Shown here: one piece after another, positions 6,313-12,634 of the stretch
Layout of the letters: each line of letters opens with the position of its first letter
Position numbering within the stretch: the first letter of the stretch is position 1
DNA from: DATBGS01 sp036557885
GTDB lineage: Bacteria > Chloroflexota > Ktedonobacteria > Ktedonobacterales > DATBGS01
DNA length: 12,665 bases
NCBI GenBank assembly: GCA_036557885.1
Contig: DATBGS010000028.1
Location: 1-12,665, forward strand
Reading direction: 5' to 3'
Made by a program: the position numbers and the translations under genes
The notes under the pieces: generated by a model
What the model was told of the DNA's origin: nothing
Databases searched by the model: none
The model's input: the letters and a program-made list of their open reading frames with translations, nothing else

Positions 6313-7667
6313 TGCTCAAATGGATTTCGCCAGATACCCTACCTGTACCACCGGCATCCTGCCGGTCCAACATTCACCAGCAGGATGCCGGTGGTACAGG
6401 TGCTTTTGGCATGGCGCTGCTAGCGGCCCTGGGTCTGTTCATACTTCTTGGTATGCTAGCCCCCACCCCTGCGCATGCTCAGGCGCTGCACGCGCGGCTG
6501 GCCGGGTCTGTGCCCGCAGATGGCAGCGTGCTGGCCGAGCCACCAGCGCTCATCCGGCTGGTATTTTCGGAGCCGGTGCAGATTGCCGGGCAGCCCATCA
6601 CGGTGCTGGCGCCATCTGGGGCTGAGGTGGAACGCGGGCCAGCCCAGGTCAACGGGCGCCAGCTTACCATCGCGGTAGATGCGCGCGAGCAGGGCACCTA
6701 TCTGGTGCTCTGGCAGGTCATCTCGCTGGATACCGACCCGGCCAACGGCAGCCTGATCTTCAGCGTTGGGCATCCTGCTGGACGCTGGACAGGCGGCACC
6801 GGGCAAACCAGCGCGTTTGGGCTGGGCGTGGTGCTGGCGGCGGCTTCCCGCTGGCTCTATTACGCCGGGTACGCGCTGGGCTTTGGCGTGCTGGCGTTTC
6901 GCTGGCTCATCTTGCGCGCTCTGCTCCTGAAAAATGCGGCTAGCCTGGAGCAGCGGCTCTGGCGGCTGGTGACGGCTGGCATACTCCTCATGGCGCTGGC
7001 GGCTCCGCTGGCGCTGCTGGCCCAACTCATCAGCCTGGCAACGGGCGACCTCTTTAGTTCGGCGCTGGTTGGCGCAGTCCTTTCTTCGCGCTTTGGCTGG
7101 GTGTTGGCGCTGCGCCTGGGCGGAGCGCTGCTGCTGTGGGTGCTGGTTGGCGCGGCAAAGGAAGGCGCGCGTTTGGCCGTTGCGCTGGCGTTGGCGCTGG
7201 GCCTGGCCCTGGCGCTGCTGGAAAGCCTGGTAAGCCATTCGATTACCTCCAGCCAGCCCGCCTTGGGTCTGGTTGGAACGACGCTGCACATGCTGGGGAT
7301 GGGCCTCTGGTTGGGTGGACTGGCTGCGCTCCTTGGCACCTGGAGAGAAAGCGCCCTGGTGCCGCATCGCCGCGAAGTCGTTGGCCTGTTTGGGCAGCTT
7401 GCCATCGCATCTGTCGTTGAACTGGCGGGCAGCGGCCTGCTGCTGGCCTGGCTGCACCTGACACAATGGAGCGACCTCTTTACCACAACCTACGGGCTGA
7501 CGCTTTTCATCAAAGGCTTGCTCGTGCCGGGGGCACTGGCCCTGGCGCTCATCGGGAGGCGCAGCTTGCTGGAGCAGAGCCAGCGCTGGTGGCAGCGTGA
7601 AGCGCTGGCGCTCGCGGGCATACTGGCGCTGGCGGGGCTGCTGACTTCGCTGGCGCCGCCGCGCTAA
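6312..7667 (+). CDS. CopC-CopD fusion protein (YcnJ-like, copper-related)
   Basis: A 451-aa protein with a signal segment (about residues 34-56, ending in AHA), a CopC-like extracellular domain (about 59-152: HARLAGSVPADGSVLAEPP, VFSEPV, GTYLVLWQVIS) and a CopD-like domain of about eight helices. LHMLGMGLWLGGLAALL is the conserved CopD helix. Such fusions are linked to copper uptake or tolerance. Two features are odd. The usual DGHP copper-ligand segment of CopC reads DTDP (140-143), losing the His, and His60 would not be N-terminal after normal cleavage. The start is also uncertain: ATG 6312 overlaps the MFS stop, but a 61-bp palindrome then encodes roughly residues 11-30. The alternative ATG 6411 (Met34) directly begins a normal signal peptide. 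It is probably in one operon with marR and the MFS gene; its stop faces the kinase stop 16 bp away. Confidence 0.85.
   Translation: MLKWISPDTLPVPPASCRSNIHQQDAGGTGAFGMALLAALGLFILLGMLAPTPAHAQALHARLAGSVPADGSVLAEPPALIRLVFSEPVQIAGQPITVLAPSGAEVERGPAQVNGRQLTIAVDAREQGTYLVLWQVISLDTDPANGSLIFSVGHPAGRWTGGTGQTSAFGLGVVLAAASRWLYYAGYALGFGVLAFRWLILRALLLKNAASLEQRLWRLVTAGILLMALAAPLALLAQLISLATGDLFSSALVGAVLSSRFGWVLALRLGGALLLWVLVGAAKEGARLAVALALALGLALALLESLVSHSITSSQPALGLVGTTLHMLGMGLWLGGLAALLGTWRESALVPHRREVVGLFGQLAIASVVELAGSGLLLAWLHLTQWSDLFTTTYGLTLFIKGLLVPGALALALIGRRSLLEQSQRWWQREALALAGILALAGLLTSLAPPR
6341..6401. repeat. Palindromic element with perfect 22-bp arms
   Basis: The arm 6341-6362 (starting ACCTGTACCACCGG) is the exact reverse complement of 6380-6401, around a 17-nt loop. 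The left arm also contains the small hairpin CCGGCA-TCC-TGCCGG (6351-6365). The sequence stays open in the CopC-CopD frame, so it either encodes an N-terminal insertion or occupies the gap before ATG 6411. Four T's at 6404-6407 follow, so it might also act as a weak terminator. Its core resembles the elements at 9686, 10425 and 12123. Confidence 0.9.
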
Positions 7668-7683
7668 GGTTGCGCCGATGCCA

Positions 7684-9402
7684 TCAGGTGACGGTAATGG
7701 TCACGACCACAGCAGACGACCCTCCATTCGAGGTAAAAGAAATCGTGTCCGTTGTGGAAACGGGCGCTGATGGGCAAATGAGCGTAACGATCATCGTGGC
7801 GCTAGCTGATGGTCCCAGGCTCCCACTGCCTGGCGAAATGGAGAGATACGCCGCGTTCTGGACACTCGCCTGCCAGTCCAGCGTCCCGCCGCCGGTATTC
7901 TGAATGGTGAGCGTCTTTTGTGGCGCGTTGCTTGAGCAGGCGGCAACAGTGGTGGTGAATGTCAGCGCGGGCGGTGTTACGGCGAGTTGCGCAGACGACG
8001 CCGGAGTCGCGGTGGGGCTGAGCGTGGCGCTGGGGCTTGGCTTGGGCGTCCTGGTTGGCTTGATGGTGGCTGTCGGGCTGAGGGCAATGGTGGAGCTTGC
8101 CGCCGGAGAGGGGATGGTCAGCGCTGAATTGCTCCCAGGCACGCCGATCAACAAGACCCCAAGATACACCGCGCCGCCTATCAGAACCAGCGCCAAAAGA
8201 GCCATCACGATGAGGAGGAAACGCTGGAAGAGGCTGGATGGTGGGCGGCGCTCGCCAAAATTGCTCCTTGGGAGCCTGCTTCGCCAGGACGGGGGGGTAG
8301 CAAACATGGTTGGTCGCTCGCCAGCAGGGTCGGTTCGCTCCAAAGGCGCCCTTCCAGCGAAACGGTCCCCTCCTCTGCCAGCCTCGGCAGATGCCGCGAG
8401 AGGCACCGGAAGAGGTGTTGCCGTTGCCCACTCCTCCCATGAATGCTCGCCAGGCGAAGAGGTTGAGCCATTGTCCTCGCCAGCTTTAGCAGCCTCGCCA
8501 GGGGTATCCTGCAAGGGAGCTTCCGGGCTGACTGCCACGCTAGCAGGCGGTTCAGCCGAGCGGCTAAAAACGGCTTGAACCGCTGCATTGAGTTCAGCAG
8601 CGCTCTTGAAGCGCTTGCCTGGGTCTTTCGCCAGTACGCGCTGAATGACCCGATCCATCCCGACCAGCGAGTCGGGTAGGGCCGGATTCACGCGCTGAAT
8701 CGGCTGTACTGGAGCCGTTGCGTGCTGAAAGAGAATATCAAACGCGGTTCTTCCAGCAAAAGGAACTTTGCCCGTCAACATCTCAAACAAGACAATTCCC
8801 AGGCTGTACAGGTCGCTGCGAACATCAGCAAGACCTTTGGCTTGCTCAGGCGCGGTATACTCGGCTGTACCCATCCCCAGGCCGGTGCTGGTCAGGCGAA
8901 TATCTTCCATATCCAGAGCAATACCAAAATCGCTCAGGAGGATGTACTGCTCGTTCTGGAGCAAGACGTTGCTTGGTTTGATGTCACGATGCACCAGACC
9001 CTGGTTGTGCGCGTATTGCACGGCATCGCAAAGCTGCGCAAAGAGTTGGGCCGTCTGGTGGAAAGACAACGGCCCGCCAGTTCGGTCCAGCAAATTGCGG
9101 AGCGTCCCGCCGCGCACATACGGCATGACCAGAAACAGCAATTCGCCATCGCGTCCGCTCTGTCCAAACTCGATGAGCGGGAGAATATGGGGATGAATGA
9201 GGCGGGCGGTGGCCTGGGCCTCGCGCAAGAAACGCTGGCGAAACAGGTCATCCTCCGTAAGCCCACGTTTGATGATTTTTACCGCGACCTCGCGGCCAAA
9301 TGCCTTGCGTTGGCGGGCGCGATAGACCTCAGCCATGCCGCCAACGCCAACGCGCTCAAGCAGTTCATAGCCGCCAAGCCGGGGAGCTTTTGCTTCTGCC
9401 AT
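7684..9402 (-). CDS. Receptor-type Ser/Thr protein kinase with extracellular BACON-like domain
   Basis: A 572-aa PknB-type kinase. The kinase domain (about 12-280) has the glycine loop GVGGMAEVY (19-27), Lys42 in AVKII, Glu61, the catalytic HRDIKPSN (138-145), DFG (158-160) and APEQ, so it should be active. A Pro/Ser-rich, low-complexity juxtamembrane segment follows, then a membrane helix (about 394-420), a Thr/Pro/Ser linker (PTRTPKPSPSAT) and a C-terminal beta domain (about 472-572). Its pattern, LAVTPPALTF, IQNTGGGTLDWQAS, YLSISPGSGSL and VTLICPS, resembles BACON/choice-of-anchor domains; Cys489 and Cys543 could pair. No PASTA repeats are present. It presumably senses an external ligand, perhaps a glycan, and signals by cytoplasmic phosphorylation; targets are unknown. 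ATG 9402 has GAGAGGAG just upstream. It is divergent from the response regulator gene. Confidence 0.93.
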   Translation of the reverse strand: MAEAKAPRLGGYELLERVGVGGMAEVYRARQRKAFGREVAVKIIKRGLTEDDLFRQRFLREAQATARLIHPHILPLIEFGQSGRDGELLFLVMPYVRGGTLRNLLDRTGGPLSFHQTAQLFAQLCDAVQYAHNQGLVHRDIKPSNVLLQNEQYILLSDFGIALDMEDIRLTSTGLGMGTAEYTAPEQAKGLADVRSDLYSLGIVLFEMLTGKVPFAGRTAFDILFQHATAPVQPIQRVNPALPDSLVGMDRVIQRVLAKDPGKRFKSAAELNAAVQAVFSRSAEPPASVAVSPEAPLQDTPGEAAKAGEDNGSTSSPGEHSWEEWATATPLPVPLAASAEAGRGGDRFAGRAPLERTDPAGERPTMFATPPSWRSRLPRSNFGERRPPSSLFQRFLLIVMALLALVLIGGAVYLGVLLIGVPGSNSALTIPSPAASSTIALSPTATIKPTRTPKPSPSATLSPTATPASSAQLAVTPPALTFTTTVAACSSNAPQKTLTIQNTGGGTLDWQASVQNAAYLSISPGSGSLGPSASATMIVTLICPSAPVSTTDTISFTSNGGSSAVVVTITVT

Positions 9403-9523
9403 ATGCTCCTCTCATCAGCGAGAAAATCAAAGCCATCATTTCGGGTGGGCAGGCAGCCACCCCAAAGGAAACAGATAGCAATAGTAGGGCCAAAAGCCCC
9501 GCCCGATGCCAGCTTGACCTACA

Positions 9524-9543
9524 AAGCGTTCGAGCAAACGCTT
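9524..9543. promoter_or_regulatory. 7-bp perfect inverted repeat, candidate operator
   Basis: AAGCGTT and AACGCTT are separated by six bases (CGAGCA). The position, roughly 200 bp before the response regulator ATG and 120 bp before the divergent kinase ATG, suits a transcription factor site. OmpR-type regulators more often bind direct repeats, so the binding protein is open. Confidence 0.35.
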
Positions 9544-9685
9544 CTAGCTGGCGAAATAAACCTGAAGTGCTCTACAATGAAAGCATCAATCCGCAAAATT
9601 TGGTAAGAGAACTCACATCTGGTTCTCATACATCTCTTATGCTCAAGATATACAGTAGTAGCAGAGCGAGAGGGTGAAGCGCACC

Positions 9686-9703
9686 GCCGACATCCCTGTC
9701 GGC
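9686..9703. repeat. Hairpin of the same core type as the larger palindromic elements
   Basis: GCCGACA (9686-9692) pairs with TGTCGGC (9697-9703) around TCCC. Its core CCGACATCCCTGTCGG matches CCGGCGTCCCTGCCGG at 12133-12148 with a paired G-C to A-T change, so the stem is kept. It lies in the probable leader of the response regulator mRNA, about 40 bp before the ATG. Confidence 0.6.
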
Positions 9704-9744
9704 AGGGGCGAGGGAGAGCGTTCCCAGAGAGCAAGGCGATAAAT

Positions 9745-10419
9745 ATGCACATCCTGGTGGTAGAAGATGAACAGCATCTGGCGTATCTGCTGCGACGGGT
9801 GCTGCTGGAAAACCGCCACACTGTTGATCTGGCATATGACGGACTGGAGGGCTATCAACTGGCCGCCAGCGGCACCTATGATCTGATCATCCTTGATCTG
9901 ATGCTGCCAAAGATGGATGGTCTGGCAATTTGCCGACAGATACGCGCCGATGGCGTCCTTTCGCCGGTCTTGATGCTGACGGCACGCGGCGCGGTAGAAG
10001 ATCGCGTGACCGGCTTAAACGTAGGCGCCGATGACTACCTCACCAAGCCATTTGCTATGGCTGAACTGCTGGCGCGAGTCAACGCGCTGCTGCGCCGACG
10101 CAACCGCGAGATAGACGCCAACACGCAACTGCGCGTGGCCGATCTCACGCTTGATCTGGTCCGGCACGAAGCGCGGCGCGGGGATCGCGTGATTGAACTG
10201 ACGGCGAAAGAGTTTGCGCTGCTGGAATATCTCATGCGTCACCCTGGGCAGGTGCTCTCGCGCACCCAGATTACCGATGCCGTCTGGCGCTATGATCTAG
10301 ATTCACTCTCCAACGTCGTAGATATGTACATCCATTATCTGCGCGACAAGATTGACCAGGGCGCGGCTCGCCCGCTCATCAAGACGGTACGCGGCGTCGG
10401 CTACAAAATAGACGGCTAA
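9745..10419 (+). CDS. OmpR/PhoB-type response regulator
   Basis: A 224-aa two-component regulator. The receiver domain (1-115) has the acidic pair Glu7-Asp8, phospho-acceptor Asp51 in LIILDLMLP, the Thr of LMLTARG and the Lys of YLTKPF. The C-terminal winged helix (about 130-224) has ELTAKEFALLEYLMRHPGQVLSR, the recognition helix around SNVVDMYIHYLRDKI and the final wing IKTVRGVGYKID, all typical of OmpR/PhoB proteins. It should bind DNA after phosphorylation by the histidine kinase encoded next. ATG 9745 is preceded by AAGG with about eight bases spacing. A hairpin lies in its leader. The kinase gene follows after 179 bp that contain a palindromic element, an unusually long gap for such a pair. 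The stimulus and targets cannot be read from the sequence. Confidence 0.95.
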   Translation: MHILVVEDEQHLAYLLRRVLLENRHTVDLAYDGLEGYQLAASGTYDLIILDLMLPKMDGLAICRQIRADGVLSPVLMLTARGAVEDRVTGLNVGADDYLTKPFAMAELLARVNALLRRRNREIDANTQLRVADLTLDLVRHEARRGDRVIELTAKEFALLEYLMRHPGQVLSRTQITDAVWRYDLDSLSNVVDMYIHYLRDKIDQGAARPLIKTVRGVGYKIDG

Positions 10420-10424
10420 CTAAT

Positions 10425-10540
10425 GCTTGTAGCCCCGGCCACCGCGCCGGGCAATCCTGGCAACGACGAAGCGTTGTCGTCTGCCCCGATTCCCCGGCAG
10501 GGACGCCGGTGCTACCCCTCAAAGCAGGGGCACGGCGAGC
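10425..10540. repeat. Palindromic element A, between response regulator and histidine kinase genes
   Basis: It starts GCTTGTAGCCCCGGC and ends near CACGGCGAGC. The terminal parts GTAGCCCCGGC (10429-10439) and GCCGGTGCTAC (10505-10515) are inverted with one mismatch. The inner hairpin CCGGC-caccgc-GCCGG is at 10435-10450. A 39-bp segment (10461-10499) matches 12180-12218 with three mismatches, and CCCCTCAAAGCAGGGGCAC (10516-10534) recurs at 12290-12308. It is a shorter relative of the element downstream of the kinase gene, in the same orientation. Confidence 0.8.
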
Positions 10541-10598
10541 ATCCCGCTACTTATACAGGGTTTTGTTAGCCATTCTAAGAAGCGACAGGAGCAACGCG

Positions 10599-12044
10599 AT
10601 GAACGACCAGATACGGCTGCCTGGACTCTCCTGGCTCCGCAGGCGGCAGAGCGGCGCTGTATTGCCCGAAGTCGCCATCTTTTCTGGGCTGCGCAGCCGC
10701 CTGACGCTGTGGTACAGCGGCGTGCTGGCTGTCGCGCTGCTGCTCCTGGGCGTTGGCCTCTATTTTGGCGTCCAGCAAGTGCTCTTTACGGGCGTCAACA
10801 GCGACCTGGCGCATTATGCCAGTCAGCGAGTTGCGCAATTGCAGCATGGTATTGCTGATTTCTCCTGCTCATCTGCTGCGCTCCCACTGCTGGATCATTC
10901 TGGACCTGATGACCAATACGGGCCTATCCCCGTGATGTCCGCCTGCTACAATCAAAATGCCCACCTTATTCTTGATACCGGAACATTTCAGCTTCCTCCC
11001 GCCTTTCTCAATAACAACCTCGCGCAGACCGCCTTGCAGAGCGATCATCCAGTAACAGATATTGTGAATACAGGCGGCACAATGGGGCGCATCGAGCGCT
11101 ATGCCACCGTTACCTACGTCCCCTATCTCAGACAACATCTTGTGGTGCAGGTGGCCGAATCTGTTGAGCCGGAAGAATCGGCGCTGCAAGTGCTGCTGAC
11201 GCTGCTGCTCATTGGGGCGATTGTGGTGCTGCTGCTGGCTGGTGTCGGCGGCTACTTCCTGGCAAACCGGGCGCTCATTCCAGCGCGGCTGGCGTTTTCG
11301 CGGCAGCAGCGGTTTATTGCCGACGCCTCGCATGAACTGCGCACGCCGCTCACCTTGCTGCGAGCCGATGCCGAGGTGCTGCTCTACGACAAAGAGCGGC
11401 TAGGGACGGAAGACACGATGCTGCTGGAGAACATCACGACAGAAGCCAACCATATGTCCACTTTGCTCAGCAGCATGCTCACCCTGGCCCGGCTGGACGC
11501 TGGCAAGCAGCACCAGGAATACGAAGTGGTGCATCTGGATGAACTGGCGCGTGCTGGCATGCAGCGTGTGTCGGCGTTCGCCAGCCAGTCGGGAATCACC
11601 CTGCGCGTAGAAAAGAGCAGCGCGGCAATGGTGATTGGCGACCCGATGCTGCTGGAGCAGGCGCTGCTGGTCGTGCTGGATAACGCGGTCAAGTACAACC
11701 GCACTGGCGGAAGCGTGACGCTGCGCACCTCAAGCAGCAACGGCCAGGCACGCCTGGAAATCATGGATACCGGCATTGGCATCCCTGCTGAGCACCTGCC
11801 ACACCTGGGCGAGCGATTCTATCGTGTGGATAAAGCGCGTTCGCGGGCTGCTGGCGGCAATGGCCTGGGCCTGTCCATCGCCCAGCATGTCCTCTCCCTG
11901 CATGGTGGCTCATTGACGCTCGCCAGCACGCCGGGGCAGGGAACGCTGGTAACATTCACGCTGCCCGCCGCAAAGGGAGCGCCAGTCTCACCAGAGGCGC
12001 AGGAACAGACGTCTTCTTCTCCTCTTCTTCGTGGTAATTCATAG
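10599..12044 (+). CDS. Membrane sensor histidine kinase
   Basis: A 481-aa partner of the preceding response regulator. A cytoplasmic N-terminus is followed by a first membrane helix (about 36-60), an extracellular sensor region of about 130 residues with Cys residues (FSCSS, SACYN), and a second helix (about 193-220). The link to the kinase core is very short: ANRALIPARLAFSRQQRFIADASHELRTPL, lacking a full HAMP domain. The H-box has His245. The N-box LDNAVKYN (Asn362), G1 box DTGIGIP (from Asp390), F-box RFYR and G2 box GGNGLGLSIA complete an intact HisKA/HATPase. ATG 10599 has AGGAG seven bases upstream; the open frame reaching back to a GTG at 10509 only reads into the repeat element. The ligand is unknown. 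Confidence 0.94.
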   Translation: MNDQIRLPGLSWLRRRQSGAVLPEVAIFSGLRSRLTLWYSGVLAVALLLLGVGLYFGVQQVLFTGVNSDLAHYASQRVAQLQHGIADFSCSSAALPLLDHSGPDDQYGPIPVMSACYNQNAHLILDTGTFQLPPAFLNNNLAQTALQSDHPVTDIVNTGGTMGRIERYATVTYVPYLRQHLVVQVAESVEPEESALQVLLTLLLIGAIVVLLLAGVGGYFLANRALIPARLAFSRQQRFIADASHELRTPLTLLRADAEVLLYDKERLGTEDTMLLENITTEANHMSTLLSSMLTLARLDAGKQHQEYEVVHLDELARAGMQRVSAFASQSGITLRVEKSSAAMVIGDPMLLEQALLVVLDNAVKYNRTGGSVTLRTSSSNGQARLEIMDTGIGIPAEHLPHLGERFYRVDKARSRAAGGNGLGLSIAQHVLSLHGGSLTLASTPGQGTLVTFTLPAAKGAPVSPEAQEQTSSSPLLRGNS

Positions 12045-12122
12045 AGAGAACTAGCAAAGACGGGAAAGTTGGAAGAGTTGGCGTAGTGTGCAGGAAACCG
12101 GACCACACGAAGAGGACACCCC

Positions 12123-12318
12123 GCTTGTAGCCCCGGCGTCCCTGCCGGGCAACCGCCGTGCCCCTGCATTGAGGGGTCGCAACCACGAAGCCTTGTCGTC
12201 TGCCGCGATTCCCCGGCACCCCTCAATGCAGGGGCACAGGGGACGCCGGGGCTACGAGCACCTGCCGGGCACCCTAAGACAGAAGGGCACCCCTCAAAGC
12301 AGGGGCACGGCGGCGGCA
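12123..12318. repeat. Palindromic element B, nested inverted repeats downstream of the histidine kinase gene
   Basis: Outer arms of 16 bp (GTAGCCCCGGCGTCCC, 12127-12142, and its exact complement at 12240-12255) enclose inner arms of 20 bp (12158-12177 and 12218-12237, starting GTGCCCCTGC) that are also exact. The hairpin CCGGCGTCCCTGCCGG is at 12133-12148. A tail (12256-12318) repeats CCTGCCGGGCA and CACCCCTCAAAGCAGGGGCAC. No open frame of interest lies inside. The arrangement suggests a REP/BIME- or MITE-like non-autonomous element. Bases 12045-12122 between the kinase gene and this element show nothing recognisable. Confidence 0.85.
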
Positions 12319-12347
12319 AGCAGCCTCGCCCAAAAGTCCTACGCCCC

Positions 12348-12376
12348 TTGCTTTTTCGCTCGCCTTGGGGTATGCT
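12348..12376 (+). promoter_or_regulatory. Candidate promoter before the structured right end
   Basis: TTGCTT (12348-12353), 17 bp and TATGCT (12371-12376) give a moderate promoter with predicted start near 12383. It is followed by the hairpin-rich region and no start codon with a convincing gene. Confidence 0.4.
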
Positions 12377-12382
12377 GTCTGC

Positions 12383-12634
12383 AAGTGCTCGCGGGAGAGC
12401 GCCCCTGATGCCGCTGGAGGCATCAGCCAAGAACGTGATTGTATCCGCGCCCGCATTCCGGCCAGCGTGGTTGCCTGAATTTGACAACCACGCCGAATTA
12501 ACCCAACGCTCTGTCAGCAGAGGTCAGGCCGATCACTCATTCTGAAAACCGCATTTTCTCGGCCACCTCTGAAGCGCCCCCGCACCCTGGCAACCCAGGC
12601 TGCGCGTGTGGCGTCTGCTCGCAAGAGGTGGCCG
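12383..12634 (+). ncRNA. Candidate structured RNA leader or small RNA, type unknown
   Basis: The region holds consecutive hairpins: CTGATGCC/GGCATCAG (12405-12412, 12419-12426), GCGTGGTTG/CAACCACGC (12465-12473, 12485-12493), AGAGGT-ca-GGCCGA with TCGGCCACCTCT (12519-12532, 12559-12570) enclosing GAAAA/TTTTC (12544-12548, 12554-12558), and CCTGG/CCAGG (12586-12590, 12595-12599). CGGCCACCTCT (12560-12570) can alternatively pair perfectly with AGAGGTGGCCG (12624-12634), and AGAG of the third hairpin can pair in CTCTG-TCAG-CAGAG (12509-12522). I looked for T-box, glycine, SAM, cobalamin, TPP and RNase P signatures and saw none. The strand is assumed from the candidate promoter. No gene is convincing from 12319 to the end. 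Confidence 0.35.

Larger units (their letters stand above)
9403..9744. promoter_or_regulatory. Divergent intergenic region between kinase and response regulator genes
   Basis: No gene is seen in these 342 bp. A 6-bp-stem inverted repeat (GGGTGG 9443-9448, CCACCC 9457-9462) lies in the predicted kinase leader. AAGCGTT (9524-9530) and AACGCTT (9537-9543) form a perfect 7-bp inverted repeat, a candidate operator or response-regulator site. TACAAT (9573-9578) is a possible -10 for the rightward genes, without a good -35. The hairpin at 9686-9703 is listed separately. Confidence 0.4.

Noticed and set aside
6456..7466. 336-aa minus-strand frame opposite the CopC-CopD gene
   Set aside because: Gln/Arg-rich composition typical of an antisense shadow of Leu/Ala-rich membrane helices.
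7904..9606. Long plus-strand frames (224 and 294 aa) across the Ser/Thr kinase gene
   Set aside because: They are shadows of the GC-rich kinase gene, with no domain pattern; the minus-strand frame has every kinase motif.
10509..10598. GTG start extending the histidine kinase by 30 residues
   Set aside because: The extension reads into palindromic element A and past a clear ribosome site; ATG 10599 fits better.
12383..12460. Glycine or other known riboswitch, suggested by GCGGGAGAG
   Set aside because: The required downstream glycine-aptamer core (GCCGAAGG type) and other riboswitch signatures are missing.
11819..12487. 222-aa minus-strand frame over the kinase 3' end and element B
   Set aside because: It crosses two unrelated regions, includes palindromic repeat sequence and shows no domain.
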